A DNA stretch of 64,000 nucleotides from Capra hircus (GCF_001704415.2 NC_030819.1:33722575-33786574), one strand, 5' to 3'. Counted from the stretch's first letter, positions 48,822-59,342 are shown. Translations and numbers: made by a program. Notes: generated by a model not told the origin, from the letters alone.

Positions 48822-48953
48822 AGTGAGCATGCAGGGGATTCAACTCATTCTCACAGATGGACATCTCTAGAATTAGTCAAAGGAACTTACACAACAGATG
48901 ATTCACCCAGTGATATTGCTGAAATCAGACTTGACAAAGTTGTTCCTTTAAAG
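48822..48953 (+). CDS. MYCBP2: MYCBP2 exon e18: PHR2 domain
   Basis: 132 bases, 44 codons, phase 0 at both ends. It reads SEHAGDSTHSHRWTSLELVK, GTYTTDDSPSDIAEIRLD and KVVPLK, giving the middle strands of PHR2 and the start of the P-V-x-L strand (compare PVLLQAG in e10). The acceptor ttttaattag is modest and the donor is AAG/gtaatt. Confidence 0.95.
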
Positions 48954-49109
48954 GTAATTTTAACAATGTGTTTAGTTTGTAAATGGAATGTATTATTATG
49001 AGTTTATGTAAAAACAATGATAAAAAGTTTTTGTGGTCCTTTAAATACAGTATTGACTGTATCCCTAATGTGTTACTGTATTGTACTCTACTTATGCAAA
49101 AGGTTAAAG

Positions 49110-49350
49110 TCTGATATAGTGGAAAGTAGCCGTAGGTTTCGGAGTCAAATAAACCTAGCTTTCAGATACTTGCTTTTCCCAATATTAGCTCTGAGATGTT
49201 GGACATGTCATCACTTGCCCACTCTGAGACTGATCTATAGGTTGGGAAGGATAATACCTCCATTGTAACATTGTTCAGATTAAATTAAGAAATGGAGGAG
49301 AGTACTTGCCTCAGTGTCTAGCACAATATAGAAATTCAATAAATATTAGT
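49110..49350 (+). repeat. MIR SINE
   Basis: Sense MIR order: gtttcggagtcaaataaacc, gagatgttggacatgtcatc, aggataatacctccattgta and aattcaataaatattagtt. Confidence 0.75.
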
Positions 49351-49894
49351 TCCTATTTTTTCTTCTCTTATTGTGCGAGAACTCATTTAAAGAACAAGTG
49401 GTCTTAACAAATAGTGTTAACTATTAAAGCTATTATTATTGTATATAACTTAATTGTCTAGCAGTAAATAACTATTAGGAAAACAAATTTTACTTCATAT
49501 TAAAGTAATAATAGAGTAATTCTGAATCCAACCATAATAATTTTCATTACACAGCTGAGTTTTGGATGAGGTAACTTAATTAGTTACTTCATCAAAAAGA
49601 TATATGATACTAAAAAAACAAAAAACATCATTATGAAGTTTATGTCTTTGATTGTTAGGCACCAATATCTATATCATATTTTTTATACAAGTGAATCTTG
49701 TTTTGTCTTACAGATATTTTTTCCCATGTTTGCCTGTCTCTTTCTGTCTCTCTTAAAATTATAATGAACTCATTATTGTATTTTTCCTATATTTAAAACA
49801 AGCTTAAAAGTTAAACTTAGCAAGGGAAAATCTTAATTCATGTATTCAAAATCTTTTAATATGGCTAATATTCTTTACAGTGGGATTAAAAGCA

Positions 49895-50090
49895 GACGCT
49901 AGAGTTACACTGTATTTAAATCCTACTTCATCACTATTTACTAGTTGTGTGACTTTGGCAAATTATTTACCTTCTCTGTACCACAGATTCCTCATCTGTA
50001 AAATAGGGGTAATAATGGGACTTAACCTTATGAGACCATTTTAAGGATTAATTTAAGTAAATCACAGAAAGTTTTCTGTTAAGTAATAAA
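49895..50090 (+). repeat. MIR SINE
   Basis: Sense MIR: tactagttgtgtgactttgg, caaattatttaccttctctg, cctcatctgtaaaatagggg and ttttaaggattaatttaagt. A well-preserved copy. Confidence 0.88.
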
Positions 50091-50176
50091 CATCAGTAAG
50101 TGTTAATTATTACCCTGCTTGACTTACTAAAAACTCATTTAACCAAATTGTGTATAAATATGACATTCTTTATACA

Positions 50177-50880
50177 GTTGGCCCTTGAACAATGTGGGAA
50201 TTAGAGGTATTGACCCTTCTCACAGTGGAAAATTCAAGTATAACTTAGAGTCAGCCCTTTTTATACCTACCTATGCTGGGTCTGCCAAAGTTATAGTTTT
50301 TCTAGTAGTCATGGACAGATGTGAGAGTTGGGCCATAAAGAAGGCTGAGTGCCAAAGAATTGATGCTTTCAAACTGTGGTGCTGGAAAAGACTCTTGAGA
50401 GTCCCCTGGACAGCATGGAGATCAAACCAGTCAATCCTAAAAGGAAATCAACCCTGAATATTATCATTGGAAGGACTGATGTTGAAGCAGAAGCTCCAAT
50501 ATTTTGGCCACCTGATGTGAAGAGCCGACTCGTTGGAAAAGACCCTGATGCTGGGCAAGATTAAAGGCAGGAGGAGAAGGGCACAGCAGAGGATGAGATG
50601 GTTGGATGACATCATCCACTCGATGGACATGAATCTGAGCAAACTCCGAGAGATAGGAAGGACAGAGAAGCCTGCTGCAGTCCATGGAGTTGCAGAGAGT
50701 CAGACACAGCTTAGAAACTGAACAAAACAAAAATGCTGGTTATACATGTTTTGATTCAGCCAACCTTGGGTCGTGTAGTACTGTAGTATTTAGTGTTGAA
50801 GAATATTCTGTGTACCAGACGCATGCAGTTCACCCCCATGATGCTCAAGGGCCACGTGTATTTGCCCAGTTTACTACTGG
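50177..50880. mobile_element. Tigger-like DNA element split by a BovB insertion
   Basis: The left part (50177-50280) starts cagttggcccttgaacaatg; the right part (50736-50870) contains tcagccaaccttgggtcgtg, agtactgtagtatttagtgt and ends gatgctcaagggccacgtg. The two ends are inverted repeats of each other. Everything between is BovB. Confidence 0.8.
50283..50735 (+). mobile_element. BovB LINE 3' fragment
   Basis: It holds the 3' part of BovB: gagagttgggccataaagaa, tgccaaagaattgatgcttt, gtcccctggacagcatggag, aggatgagatggttggatga and ctgctgcagtccatggagtt. It is more diverged than the copy at 14218-15196, so probably older. Confidence 0.9.
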
Positions 50881-50953
50881 AGTTCATTTTATATTAATAT
50901 ATCCTTGTACATTGTAAATAAGTATAAACATGCTTTACATCTTTATCGTGAAG

Positions 50954-51132
50954 GAAAATGTTAAGTACGCTGTGCGCCTGAGGAACTACGGAAGCCGCAC
51001 AGCCAATGGAGATGGAGGAATGACCACGGTTCAGTGCCCTGATGGCGTGACGTTCACATTCAGTACGTGCAGCTTGAGTAGTAATGGCACAAACCAAACC
51101 AGAGGACAGATTCCCCAGATACTCTACTACAG
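50954..51132 (+). CDS. MYCBP2: MYCBP2 exon e19: end of PHR2
   Basis: 179 bases, phase 0 to phase 2. It encodes ENVKYAVRLRNYGSRTANGD, GGMTTVQCPDGVTFTFSTCS and NGTNQTRGQIPQILYY. Y-A-V-R-L-x-N-Y-G and V-x-F-x-F, N-G-T, G-Q-I-P-Q close the sandwich as in PHR1. The acceptor cgtgaag is poor in pyrimidines next to the AG, but the tract further upstream (catctttat) helps. The donor is CAG/gtaggt. Confidence 0.95.
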
Positions 51133-51581
51133 GTAGGTGTGTGTGGAGATCAGGGCCGACTACTCGACAGCAGCAGAACGTGTGCATTTTACTACCAAGG
51201 TACAAGAGGCTAAATGGGCGGTGATAATTAAATTGCACAGTGTATCTTCCTTGCACATGCTAATTTGTACAAAAAGGTCTCATTTTAATGTATAAATTCA
51301 GTGTTTACTTTAAAATGTTCTTTGTCATTATTTTCTTTTGAAATGTTTATGTACAGGATATATATGCTTTTTGTTGTCCCTTTTATAGTTTTGTGGTCTG
51401 CATTTGTGGCCAAATTTTAATGGAATTTATTTATTTTAAATGCCAAAAGTTAATGAGGAAATCAACTCTGCCGAAGTGCTGTTACCTTGATCCAGCTATC
51501 CTTTCTGCAGAGTGTTTTGGTGTCTGTGAATCTAGTCCTTGTAGCCCTAGAGTATGTAATAATGTATTTCTAATAATGTGT

Positions 51582-51932
51582 TTAACAAAAATCATTCCTT
51601 ATGTAAACAGTGAAAAACAGAATTACAATAATTTTGAGTTTAAAAACACTTTTAAATATACATTTCTCACTGAGTCTACATTTTTCTTTTAGCAGCTTAG
51701 CTGGAACCATAGGTAGTAGTGAGTAGCATTCACCACATTTGTCCTCAATCTGACTTGACAGCAAATCACTGAAGTTGCCCATAGGTTTCAGAGGCTTACT
51801 GCTTCCTTTTTCCTTCACAAACAATCTGGGGACACTGCCTTGGCAGTTAGGACACTTCTGTCCTAACTGCTTTCTGTCCTCAGGATCTGCTTTCTTTCTC
51901 TGTGTAAAATAGAATAGAAATAGTAGGCACAA
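51582..51932 (-). pseudogene. unexplained minus-strand open frame with CPNC and CGEC motifs
   Basis: A 116-codon open frame on the strand opposite MYCBP2. Residues about 15-80 look like real protein: KKADPEDRKQLGQKCPNCQG, then SVPRLFVKEKGSSKPLKPMG and SQIEDKCGECYSLLPMVP. A C-P-N-C ... C-G-E-C pair suggests a zinc ribbon. The last third (LSEKCIFKSVFKLKIIVILF) looks like noise. On the minus strand the region is preceded by a pyrimidine-rich tract and acag (near 51899-51920), like an acceptor. It may be a retrocopy fragment, a spurious frame, or an antisense exon. I do not recognise the parent protein. Confidence 0.3.
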
Positions 51933-52639
51933 ATAGCTCTATAGTGGCATGTTGCTGCTGACACACAAAAGCTTTCTAGTCCTTTCACCGTAATGAAAAC
52001 CCTTTTCTGTTACATAGCCTCACAACAAACAGTACATTTTTCTCTCTGTCAGAGTGTAGATTAGAAACCACATCATGCGCTGAAGATAAAAAAGATGGAG
52101 AGTCCCTTAAAAGCATCTGCTATCCAGAATTTATACATTATACAAAATGCAATGTTTATATTTTGATATTTTCCACAAAGATTTAAGTATCCTTAGCTTT
52201 CATTTTAGTTAATTAAGTTTTAAAAGATTAAAGTCACTCAACTGGGAAAGCCGTGTTATTCTGATGTCTGCCAAGTCTGCGTCTCTAGCGCCTAGCTCCT
52301 CTGAGCCCTGGAGTGAATATCCAGGCCCCTCTGAATTTCATCAGGGTGATGGTAAGGGAGATGGTGATTAGAGGTCCTGTGTCCTGAGCACTCCCTTTCT
52401 GCCATACGGTGCTCTGAGTGCTCGCCCTGTGTCAGTTCAGCCAGTCCTTGCAGGAACTCCGTGGGGTGTGCAGTTTCCTATCCCTCCTTTACAAATGAGG
52501 GACCTGAGGCCCGGAGTGACTCAGCGACTTGCTGCAGTCGCACTTTCAGTAAGCTGTGGTCCTGGGATTTGTAGCCAGGAGACTGGACTGCAGGTGACCT
52601 ACCTTTAACCACCGTACCACACACACATCCTCTCTGAGG

Positions 52640-53260
52640 CTGGCTAACAGGCATCTTGGTGAAACTCCTCCCCATCCACAGGTCTCCATCCAGTGTTCCT
52701 CCCCATCCAATGCCTATCTTACCCTCACACTTTGCATCAGTAAGTCTTGGCCTAAATCTGACCTTTTCTCCCACTCCTATCATTAACATCAAGCCCAAGC
52801 CGTCTCCACCTCGACTTAAGTAACCACCTGGATAACTGGGTTCGAGAGGAACTAGCCTCTAAACCAGTCTCTCTCTTTTCACTGAGCTCTCTTACACTCT
52901 GTCCTGCACCATGCAGCCAGAGTGACCTCAGTGAAATATAAATCCTCTCAAGTCTTTAGGTGAGCCCTTGCTCACCTTCCCCTCATAGCTCCCCTTTCCC
53001 ATTCCAGGATGAAATGTAAAGTCTTTACTCATGTGATCTGACTCTTGTTTACCTTACCCACCTGTCACCTTTCACTCTTTCTCCTTTCATTCTCGTCACA
53101 TTTGTCTTCATTCTGTTCCTTGATCTCACCCATCTTGTTCCTGTCTGAACCTTCATCTTACTGTTCTTTTGGCCTGACTACTCTTCTCCCAGTTCCTCCA
53201 GGTCTTTTTTTTAGAAAATACAGTTCAAGCCTTTGCTTAAATAGTGGTTCTGTCATGATG
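52640..53260 (+). mobile_element. L2 LINE 3' part
   Basis: Sense L2-like text: gcaccatgcagccagagtga, cccattccaggatgaaatgt, tacccacctgtcacctttca and ctcccagttcctccaggtct. Old. Confidence 0.65.
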
Positions 53261-53466
53261 TTATTTACTTAAAAAAATAAAGTAAAATAACTTTAAGCTC
53301 TTATGTGGCTTTTTTCTTTGAAGCCCTATTATGCCTTGAAACTATATAGTTATACACTTACTATTTTTTAACTTAAATTTTTAAACTTATGATCCATATG
53401 TGATTCCTAGAGTTAGATCATGTTTTACCCACTATGTAAAATGATGTCGTGTTACTCATGTTACAG

Positions 53467-53609
53467 GAGTGAATTTGATGGAGATTTACAATCCCAACTT
53501 CTAAGTAAAGCCAATGAAGAAGATAAAAACTGTAGCAGAGCTCTCTCTGTGGTAAGCACTGTTGTTCGAGCTGCAAAAGACCTCTTGCACAGAGCTCTTG
53601 CTGTAGACG
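53467..53609 (+). CDS. MYCBP2: MYCBP2 exon e20: helical linker after PHR2
   Basis: 143 bases, phase 2 to phase 1. It completes the last arginine of PHR2, then reads SEFDGDLQSQLLSKANEEDK and NCSRALSVVSTVVRAAKDLL, ending HRALAVD. Strongly helical, with an acidic N-terminal half. The acceptor is tcatgttacag and the donor ACG/gtaaga. Confidence 0.95.
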
Positions 53610-54207
53610 GTAAGATTGTTTTTTTACTTCCTTAATAGTGATATTTTAGATTCTTTATTCTCCATCTTATGTGCAGAGTTACTAAAGAAGAACTACTTTG
53701 TAAAATCCCAGAGTGATCCCTTATGGGTCTGCACATATACACATATTCATTTTGGATCAGCCATGCTCTCCATACACTAATGCAAAATTTGTTAGAATGT
53801 TCCAAAGCAGTTATTTTACACTGTAGTTTTCTGAGTTAGCCCATTAGGAGGAAAACTCTTAATTGAGTCTTTGCTTCTTTTAGTAGTTTAAAAAACAATT
53901 TTTTGTTTTCCACTTTAGACCTGGTTTTTCTTCTATAATAGCATCACCATGCATCCAAAGGTCTGAGCAACCCCAAACATCTTTCCAGATTCACTTATCT
54001 AAATTGAGTTTTGCAAGTTCTTCCCCTGGAAACTCTCCAGTTTCTATTCTCTCTATCTGTTCTCCCATAGTTCAGGCTGCTGTAGTTCAAGCACACATCC
54101 TCTTTTTCATGGGTGGATAACATCCTAATAATCTCCCTGCCACCTTTTCCCCACTGCCACACTGCAGCAGAGTTAAATTTACAAAAACCTTACTGTTCAC
54201 TATAACA

Positions 54208-54360
54208 CTTGTTCCTAAATGTAGTTGCATGTCAAAATCACGTGAGAAACTTGCTGGAAATAAAGAGTATTTGGTCTATCCAAACCAGTAGCTTAGGCTG
54301 GATGAGGAAACTATATTTTTTACCTCAGTGCCCAGCCTGTTCTGATGCTACAGCAGATGT
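54208..54360. mobile_element. MER5-like hAT element
   Basis: gttgcatgtcaaaatcacgt followed by gagaaacttgctggaaataa is the MER5A interior in diverged form. Ends are not clear. Confidence 0.6.
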
Positions 54361-54489
54361 AGAAAAAAATATCTAGAAATAATTGTCCCTTAATAGAGAG
54401 GTCTTCAGCTTATCTTCCTAGCACCATTCTCATGGAAAAATAAAATGTCCATCAGCACAGTGCTTTCCTTTGGAAGCATAGAAGGCAGT

Positions 54490-54680
54490 GTAGCTAATAA
54501 CAGCAAACATTTTTGGAGTATTAACTATGTCTGCAGGCATTCTTTAAGCATTTTACAGGTGTTAACTCACTGAATCATCACAACATCTAATGAGGAAAGT
54601 ATGTTATCCTCCATTACAGTTGAGTAACCTGCACACAAAGATTATGTTGTTTGCCTGGCTTCAGACGTGTTGCTGTGTAT
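54490..54680 (-). repeat. MIR fragment
   Basis: Antisense: ggagtattaactatgtctgc, ttaactcactgaatcatcac and tccattacagttgagtaacc. Confidence 0.7.
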
Positions 54681-54689
54681 GGCACCAAG

Positions 54690-54915
54690 AGTACTGGTTT
54701 AACATCATGACTGTAACCCTGAGGTCTAATTCCAGTTCTGTCATTTTACAGATATATGATTTTGGATAAGGTACTTAAACACTATGTGCCTTGGTTTCCA
54801 CTTCTAAACAAGGGGCGATAATAAAGAACCTTACTGTAAGGATTAATGGAGATAATGAGTGGAGAACCCTTAGAATAGTGCCAGGTCCTTGATAAGCACT
54901 TGGTCAATGTCAACT
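54690..54915 (+). repeat. MIR SINE
   Basis: Sense MIR: gaggtctaattccagttctg, tatatgattttggataaggt, ccttggtttccacttctaaa and gtgccaggtccttgataagc. Confidence 0.82.
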
Positions 54916-55012
54916 ATAATTTTCCTCAGAAAACTAGAATATAGGTTTAGTACAGTTGTATATATGTTACAGTGAAATTGCTTTCTAACTGTAGTTTTAA
55001 TGCCTTTTTTAG

Positions 55013-55113
55013 CTGATGACATTCCAGAACTGCTTAGCTCTTCCAGTCTGTTTTCCATGCTGCTTCCCCTTATTATAGCCTACATAGGACCAGTAGCTGC
55101 TGCTATTCCTAAG
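55013..55113 (+). CDS. MYCBP2: MYCBP2 exon e21: hydrophobic segment
   Basis: 101 bases, phase 1 to phase 0. It reads DDIPELLSSSSLFSMLLP, then LIIAYIGPVAAAIPK. About 20 residues are almost purely hydrophobic, continuing into e22 (VAVEVFGLVQQLLPSVAI). In a cytosolic giant ligase this is more likely a buried helix than a membrane span. The acceptor is gccttttttag and the donor AAG/gtgtgt. Confidence 0.95.
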
Positions 55114-55829
55114 GTGTGTGATTCAATTCTCTAACTTTGAATCTTTTTTTGCAAATGTAATTTTATTTAGACTTTGTATCTTTCCTTTAAAAATAATCTT
55201 TCAGGCATCTGGGTTACAGGTAACAAGTAGATAAACATGTAAATGGTAGAAGTTATTAAACAACTAACTCTGTGATCTTAGTATCGCTTGCTAGTTTACT
55301 TTGTAATCGTATTGTTTTGTGATAGTATTACTTTGTAATAGTATTGTTTGTTGGCTTTACATTTGAGGAACTTGGAAATAAGAAATATATTTTAGAATAT
55401 GATATGTAAGGAAAGCTTAAGTTAACTAAGACCTTTAAAATTTATAATGTTGATGCCAAATCGCCATTTTGTATAAAAATAGCAATGTAAAAAGGTTGTT
55501 AAATTGTGAAATATTCAAGACATGGAAGAAATTATAAACTACTGATCCTTTGGCATAATAAATTTTGAGTAAAATCCAATTTACTGCAGATTACAGAAAG
55601 GCAGAAGGGTTTAAAAGTATAAACTTGGTTATATTCATGTAACACCTAAGACTTTTAAGCTAAATCTTTTTTTCCCATAGTACAGATTTCTCTTTGAGTG
55701 AAAACGTAACTAGAAGAAACTCTAAATGGAAATTCTTAATAATAAGGTTAATCAACAATTACAGTAATTAGTAACTTTAAAGCAACTTTCGCACTTACTA
55801 TCTCACTTAATCATTCTTTTTTATACTAG
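55114..55829 (+). other. intron 21
   Basis: 716 bases, AT-rich. No recognisable repeat. Confidence 0.8.
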
Positions 55830-56048
55830 GTGGCTGTAGAAGTCTTTGGACTTGTCCAACAGTTACTTCCTTCAGTTGCCATTCTGAATCAGAAGTATGC
55901 ACCCCCTGCCTTCAATCCTAATCAGTCAACAGATAGTACCACAGGAAATCAACCTGAGCAAGGCCTGTCTGCCTGTACGACCTCTAATCACTATGCTGTC
56001 ATAGAGAGTGAGCACCCCTATAAGCCTGCATGTGTCATGCACTACAAG
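55830..56048 (+). CDS. MYCBP2: MYCBP2 exon e22: linker into beta-rich segment
   Basis: 219 bases, 73 codons, phase 0 at both ends. It has three parts: a hydrophobic helix VAVEVFGLVQQLLPSVAILN; a polar N/Q/T-rich loop including FNPNQSTDSTTGNQPEQG; and ESEHPYKPACVMHYK, which begins a beta-rich unit continued in e23. The acceptor is ttttatactag and the donor AAG/gtgagc. Confidence 0.95.
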
Positions 56049-56365
56049 GTGAGCACTGATTCCTAGGAACAGTTTAAACTTAAAACCTGATTTGATGTTC
56101 TATATTGATATCTTAAAGGATACTTAGCCTCTGTTCAGAAGTGTAACTTCTGTGCATAGGGAATCAGCAGGTGGTTAGCACTGTCAAGCACACAAAAGGG
56201 TTTAAGACAGAATTTTTACTGTTAAATAGTATACTTTTATGGGGTTTATGAAAGTTATTTTCATATCTTTTTGTAAGTACAAGGCTGTGTGTAATGCTCA
56301 ACTGCACATTGTATATCATAATAGTGGATATAAGCATTGACATTGAAAAAAAAATCACATATTTG

Positions 56366-56473
56366 GGGCATTCCTGGTGGTCCAGTCATTGAGTCTCCAC
56401 CTTCCAGTGAGGGTTGCAGGTTTGATACCTGGTCAGGGAGCTAGGATCCCACATGCATCAGAGCCAAAAAAAG
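56366..56473 (+). mobile_element. CHR-type SINE
   Basis: Sense: gggcattcctggtggtccag, gtctccaccttccagtgagg, ttgcaggtttgatacctggt (B box) and a short A tail. Flanked by related attgaaaaa motifs. Confidence 0.78.
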
Positions 56474-56742
56474 GCATTGAAAAACAGAAGGAATACTGTA
56501 ACAAATTCAGTAAAAATTTTTAAAAATAATAAGTGAAAATCAATTTTTTTGGACTGATATTGTTTGTACCACAGCCTGATCTCTGAAAATTTATATACCC
56601 AGTGCAGGATTTATAATACTACACACAATGTTAAAATGTACATATAAAATAGAGTACTCAAAATCCTATTCCTTGCTTTCTAAATTGTATCATTTAAATT
56701 AAGGGGGAGAAAGAGAGTTTGTCCACATAAGTTTACGTTTTG

Positions 56743-56940
56743 GTACTCAGTCACTCAGTCATGTCCAATTCTTTGTGACCCCAAGGACTATAACCTGCCA
56801 GGCTCCTCTGCCCATGGAATTTTCCAGGCAAAAACACTGGAGCGGGTTGCCATTTCCTACTCCAGGGGATCTTCCCAACCCAGGGATTCAACCCATGTCT
56901 CTTGTATCTCCTGCATTGGCAGGTGTATTCTTTACCATTT
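56743..56940 (-). mobile_element. Bov-tA SINE
   Basis: On the + strand: cactcagtcatgtccaattc, gtgaccccaaggactataac, gggttgccatttcctactcc, ggatcttcccaacccaggga, and tctttaccatt. The terminal part of the tRNA head is missing. Confidence 0.88.
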
Positions 56941-57101
56941 GTAAAATATTCAGCTCTTTGTTGTAGAATATGGTAAACATATGAAAAGATGCACCAGTGT
57001 AGTTTAGCCCATTTGTGCATCATCCCAGTTACCAGTGATCAACTATTGGTCAAACTCTTATTTATTCCCCACTCTCTTTGTCCCTTCTCATATTGTATTA
57101 A

Positions 57102-57305
57102 GGGCTTCTCAGGTGGTTCATTGGTAAAATATCTGCCTGACAATGCAGGAGATGTAGGTTTGATCCCTGGGTCAGGAAGATCCCTTCGAGGAGGAAATGG
57201 CAACCCACTCCAGTATTCTTGCCTGGGAAATCCCATGGACAGAGGGCTACAGTCCACTGGGTTGCAAAAGAGTCACACGTGACTTAGTGACTAAACGGTA
57301 ACAAT
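57102..57305 (+). mobile_element. Bov-tA SINE
   Basis: Sense: gggcttctcaggtggttcat, gtttgatccctgggtcagg, ggcaacccactccagtattc, and gagtcacacgtgacttagtg. Confidence 0.9.
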
Positions 57306-57645
57306 ATAGTTTTAAAGCATATTCATGGATGTTTTTGTATCTCTAAAAATGTAAGGACCTATAAAAAATAATGTCTTTGTCACTCTTTAAACTAATAATT
57401 CCTTCATGTTGTTGTATATGTACATTTTAAAATATTTGAATTAGAATCCAAATGAGATTCATACATTATGATTGGTTGTGTCTCTTAAGTCTCTTTAATC
57501 TGTTGTTCCCCTTCCATCTCTCTGTTTTTTGTTTCCTTCAATTTTATTTAAGAAATTGGACTGTGTGTTTTTTTGAAAGACTCCTCCTGAGTCCTTTAGA
57601 CACACCCCCTTGTAGTCATCCTTAAGGACACTAGCATCCTTACTG

Positions 57646-57689
57646 TCTGGTATAAGATGTTATAGGCTCTGGTATAAGATGTTGTAAGA
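57646..57689. repeat. 22-bp tandem duplication
   Basis: The units at 57646-57667 and 57668-57689 share tctggtataagatgtt and differ at a few bases near their ends. Confidence 0.85.
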
Positions 57690-57801
57690 GGCTTACACAT
57701 TTCTGCCTCAATCTGAAACCTGCCATTTTTTCAAAGTGCTGTGGTTTGAACATTTGCCATTTTTCCCATCGGTGTTCATAGAATTTTTTTAAACCCAGAC
57801 T

Positions 57802-58017
57802 GGGCTTCCCTGGTGGCTCAGCAGTAAAGAATCTTCCAGCAGTGCAGGTGCCTGAGGAGATGCAGGTTCAATCCCTGGATCAGGAAGATCCCCTGGAGAA
57901 GGAAATGGTAACCCACTCCAGTGGGTGAATCCCATGGACAGAGAAGCCTGGTGGGCTACAGTTCACGGGGTCGCAGAGAGTCAGGCACAACTGAAGTGAC
58001 TTAGCACGCACGCACAG
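57802..58017 (+). mobile_element. Bov-tA SINE
   Basis: Sense: gggcttccctggtggctcag, ggttcaatccctggatcagg, ggtaacccactccagtgggt, and gtcgcagagagtcaggcaca, with a cgcacgcac tail. Confidence 0.9.
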
Positions 58018-58393
58018 GATCCTCTCCGATTCAAACATGGATTTAGTTGTTAGGCCACTTCTGTCTTTTTAATCTGAAAGAGTTCCTCAGCCTCTCTTCA
58101 TCTTTTATGATATTGGCATTTTTGAAGAATACAATCAGTGTTTTATTTGTATTTCATTGATTGTTTTTTAATGATTAGACTCCGGTTGTGCATTTTGGGT
58201 GGCAACCTGTCGTGTTCTCCTCAGTGTATCCCATCAGGAAGTACTTAGTCACTTGATTAAGATGACAGTTCCACCAAAAAAAAAGCATCTTTTTTTTTTT
58301 CCTTTGAAAATGTCTATGGGTAGATATCCATGAGTTAGAGACTGTGTAAAAAATACTGTCTTTCAACAAATTTTAGCACCATTTGGTTATTCT

Positions 58394-58630
58394 AGGGCTT
58401 CCCTGGTGGCTCAGACGGTAAAGCTATCTGTAATGTAGGTCTGTGTGTTTGTCTATCTGTAATGCAGGTGACCTGGGTTCGATCCCTGGATTGGGAAGAT
58501 CCTCTGGAGAAGGAAATGGCCCCCCATTCCAGTATTCTTGCCTGGAAAATCCCATGGACAGAGAAGCTGGGTGGGCTGCTGTCCATGGGGTTGCAAAGAG
58601 TCGGACACGAATGAGCGACTTCACTTTCAC
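58394..58630 (+). mobile_element. Bov-tA SINE with duplicated head and perfect target duplication
   Basis: Sense: gggcttccctggtggctcag, gggttcgatccctggattgg, and gagtcggacacgaatgagcg. Inside the head, ctatctgtaatg(t/c)aggt occurs twice (from 58427 and 58453). The 12-bp target duplication tttggttattct lies at 58382-58393 and 58631-58642. Confidence 0.95.
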
Positions 58631-59072
58631 TTTGGTTATTCTTACCCAAATCATTTACTGCTATGGTAGCTGCAAGACGGTGGCTTTCTAATTCTGTTTT
58701 TCCCCCCAGCTGGTGTTCTGTTGTAAAGGAGAGTTTCCCACCCCTTCTACTTTAAAAAGTGTGTTCATTTATATATTTATTGCATGTGTTTATACCAGTA
58801 TGTACTCAGAGATCCTCTTTTTGCTCAGTGTTACAATATTGTGCTGTCATTCAGTCTGATGCTCAAATTTCAGTTGATTTGGTCAGGGGAATTCTGTTCA
58901 AACTAGATTCTGTGTCCTTTTCCTGTGTTTTCATCAGTTTTTGAGCACTTCTTGCTAGCTCCAATCAAAACTGCTGAGGTATTTTCTTCATACCATTTTC
59001 GTCTATGTATGCCACTATAAAAATTAAAAATACTACTTAAACAGTTTATTTGCAGTGTTTTTGATATTAACC

Positions 59073-59342
59073 CTGCTGCTGCTAAGTCGCATCAGTCGTG
59101 TCCGACTCTGTGTGACCCCATAGACGGCAGCCTACCAGGCTCCGCGTCCCTGGGATTCTCCAGGCAAGAACACTGGAGTGGGTTGCCATTTCCTTCTCCA
59201 GTGCGTGAAAGTGAAAAGTGAAAGTGAAGTCGCTCAGTCGTGTCCAACTCTCAGCGACCCCATGGACTGCAGCCTACCAGGCTCCTCTGTCCATGGGATT
59301 TTCCAGGCAAGAGTACTGGAGTGGGGTGCCATTGCCTTCTCC
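59073..59342 (-). mobile_element. Bov-A2 SINE with perfect target duplication
   Basis: Two antisense Bov-A monomers joined by gtgaaagtgaaaagtgaaag, starting with ctgctgctgctaagtcgc. Both carry gaccccatgga or a close variant. The target duplication gatattaacc lies at 59063-59072 and 59343-59352. Confidence 0.96.

Larger units (their letters stand above)
48954..50953 (+). other. intron 18 (2 kb)
   Basis: It contains two MIRs (about 49110-49350 and 49895-50090) and a Tigger-like element split by a BovB fragment (50177-50880). Confidence 0.8.
51133..53466 (+). other. intron 19 (2.3 kb)
   Basis: It contains an unexplained minus-strand open segment (51690-51932) and an L2-type CT-rich region (52640-53260). 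A diverged antisense MIR may lie at about 52430-52620 (ctttacaaatgagggacctg, aggcccggagtgactcagcg). Confidence 0.7.
53610..55012 (+). other. intron 20
   Basis: Filled largely with old repeats: L2-like (53985-54200), MER5-like (54208-54360), antisense MIR (54490-54680) and sense MIR (54690-54915). Confidence 0.75.
57400..58250 (-). mobile_element. old L1 3'-region remnant interrupted by Bov-tA
   Basis: Text such as ttgtgtctcttaagtctctt, ctctgttttttgtttccttc and tgatattggcatttttgaag parallels 13090-13450. The Bov-tA at 57802-58017 splits it. A 22-bp tandem duplication lies at 57646-57689. Confidence 0.5.
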
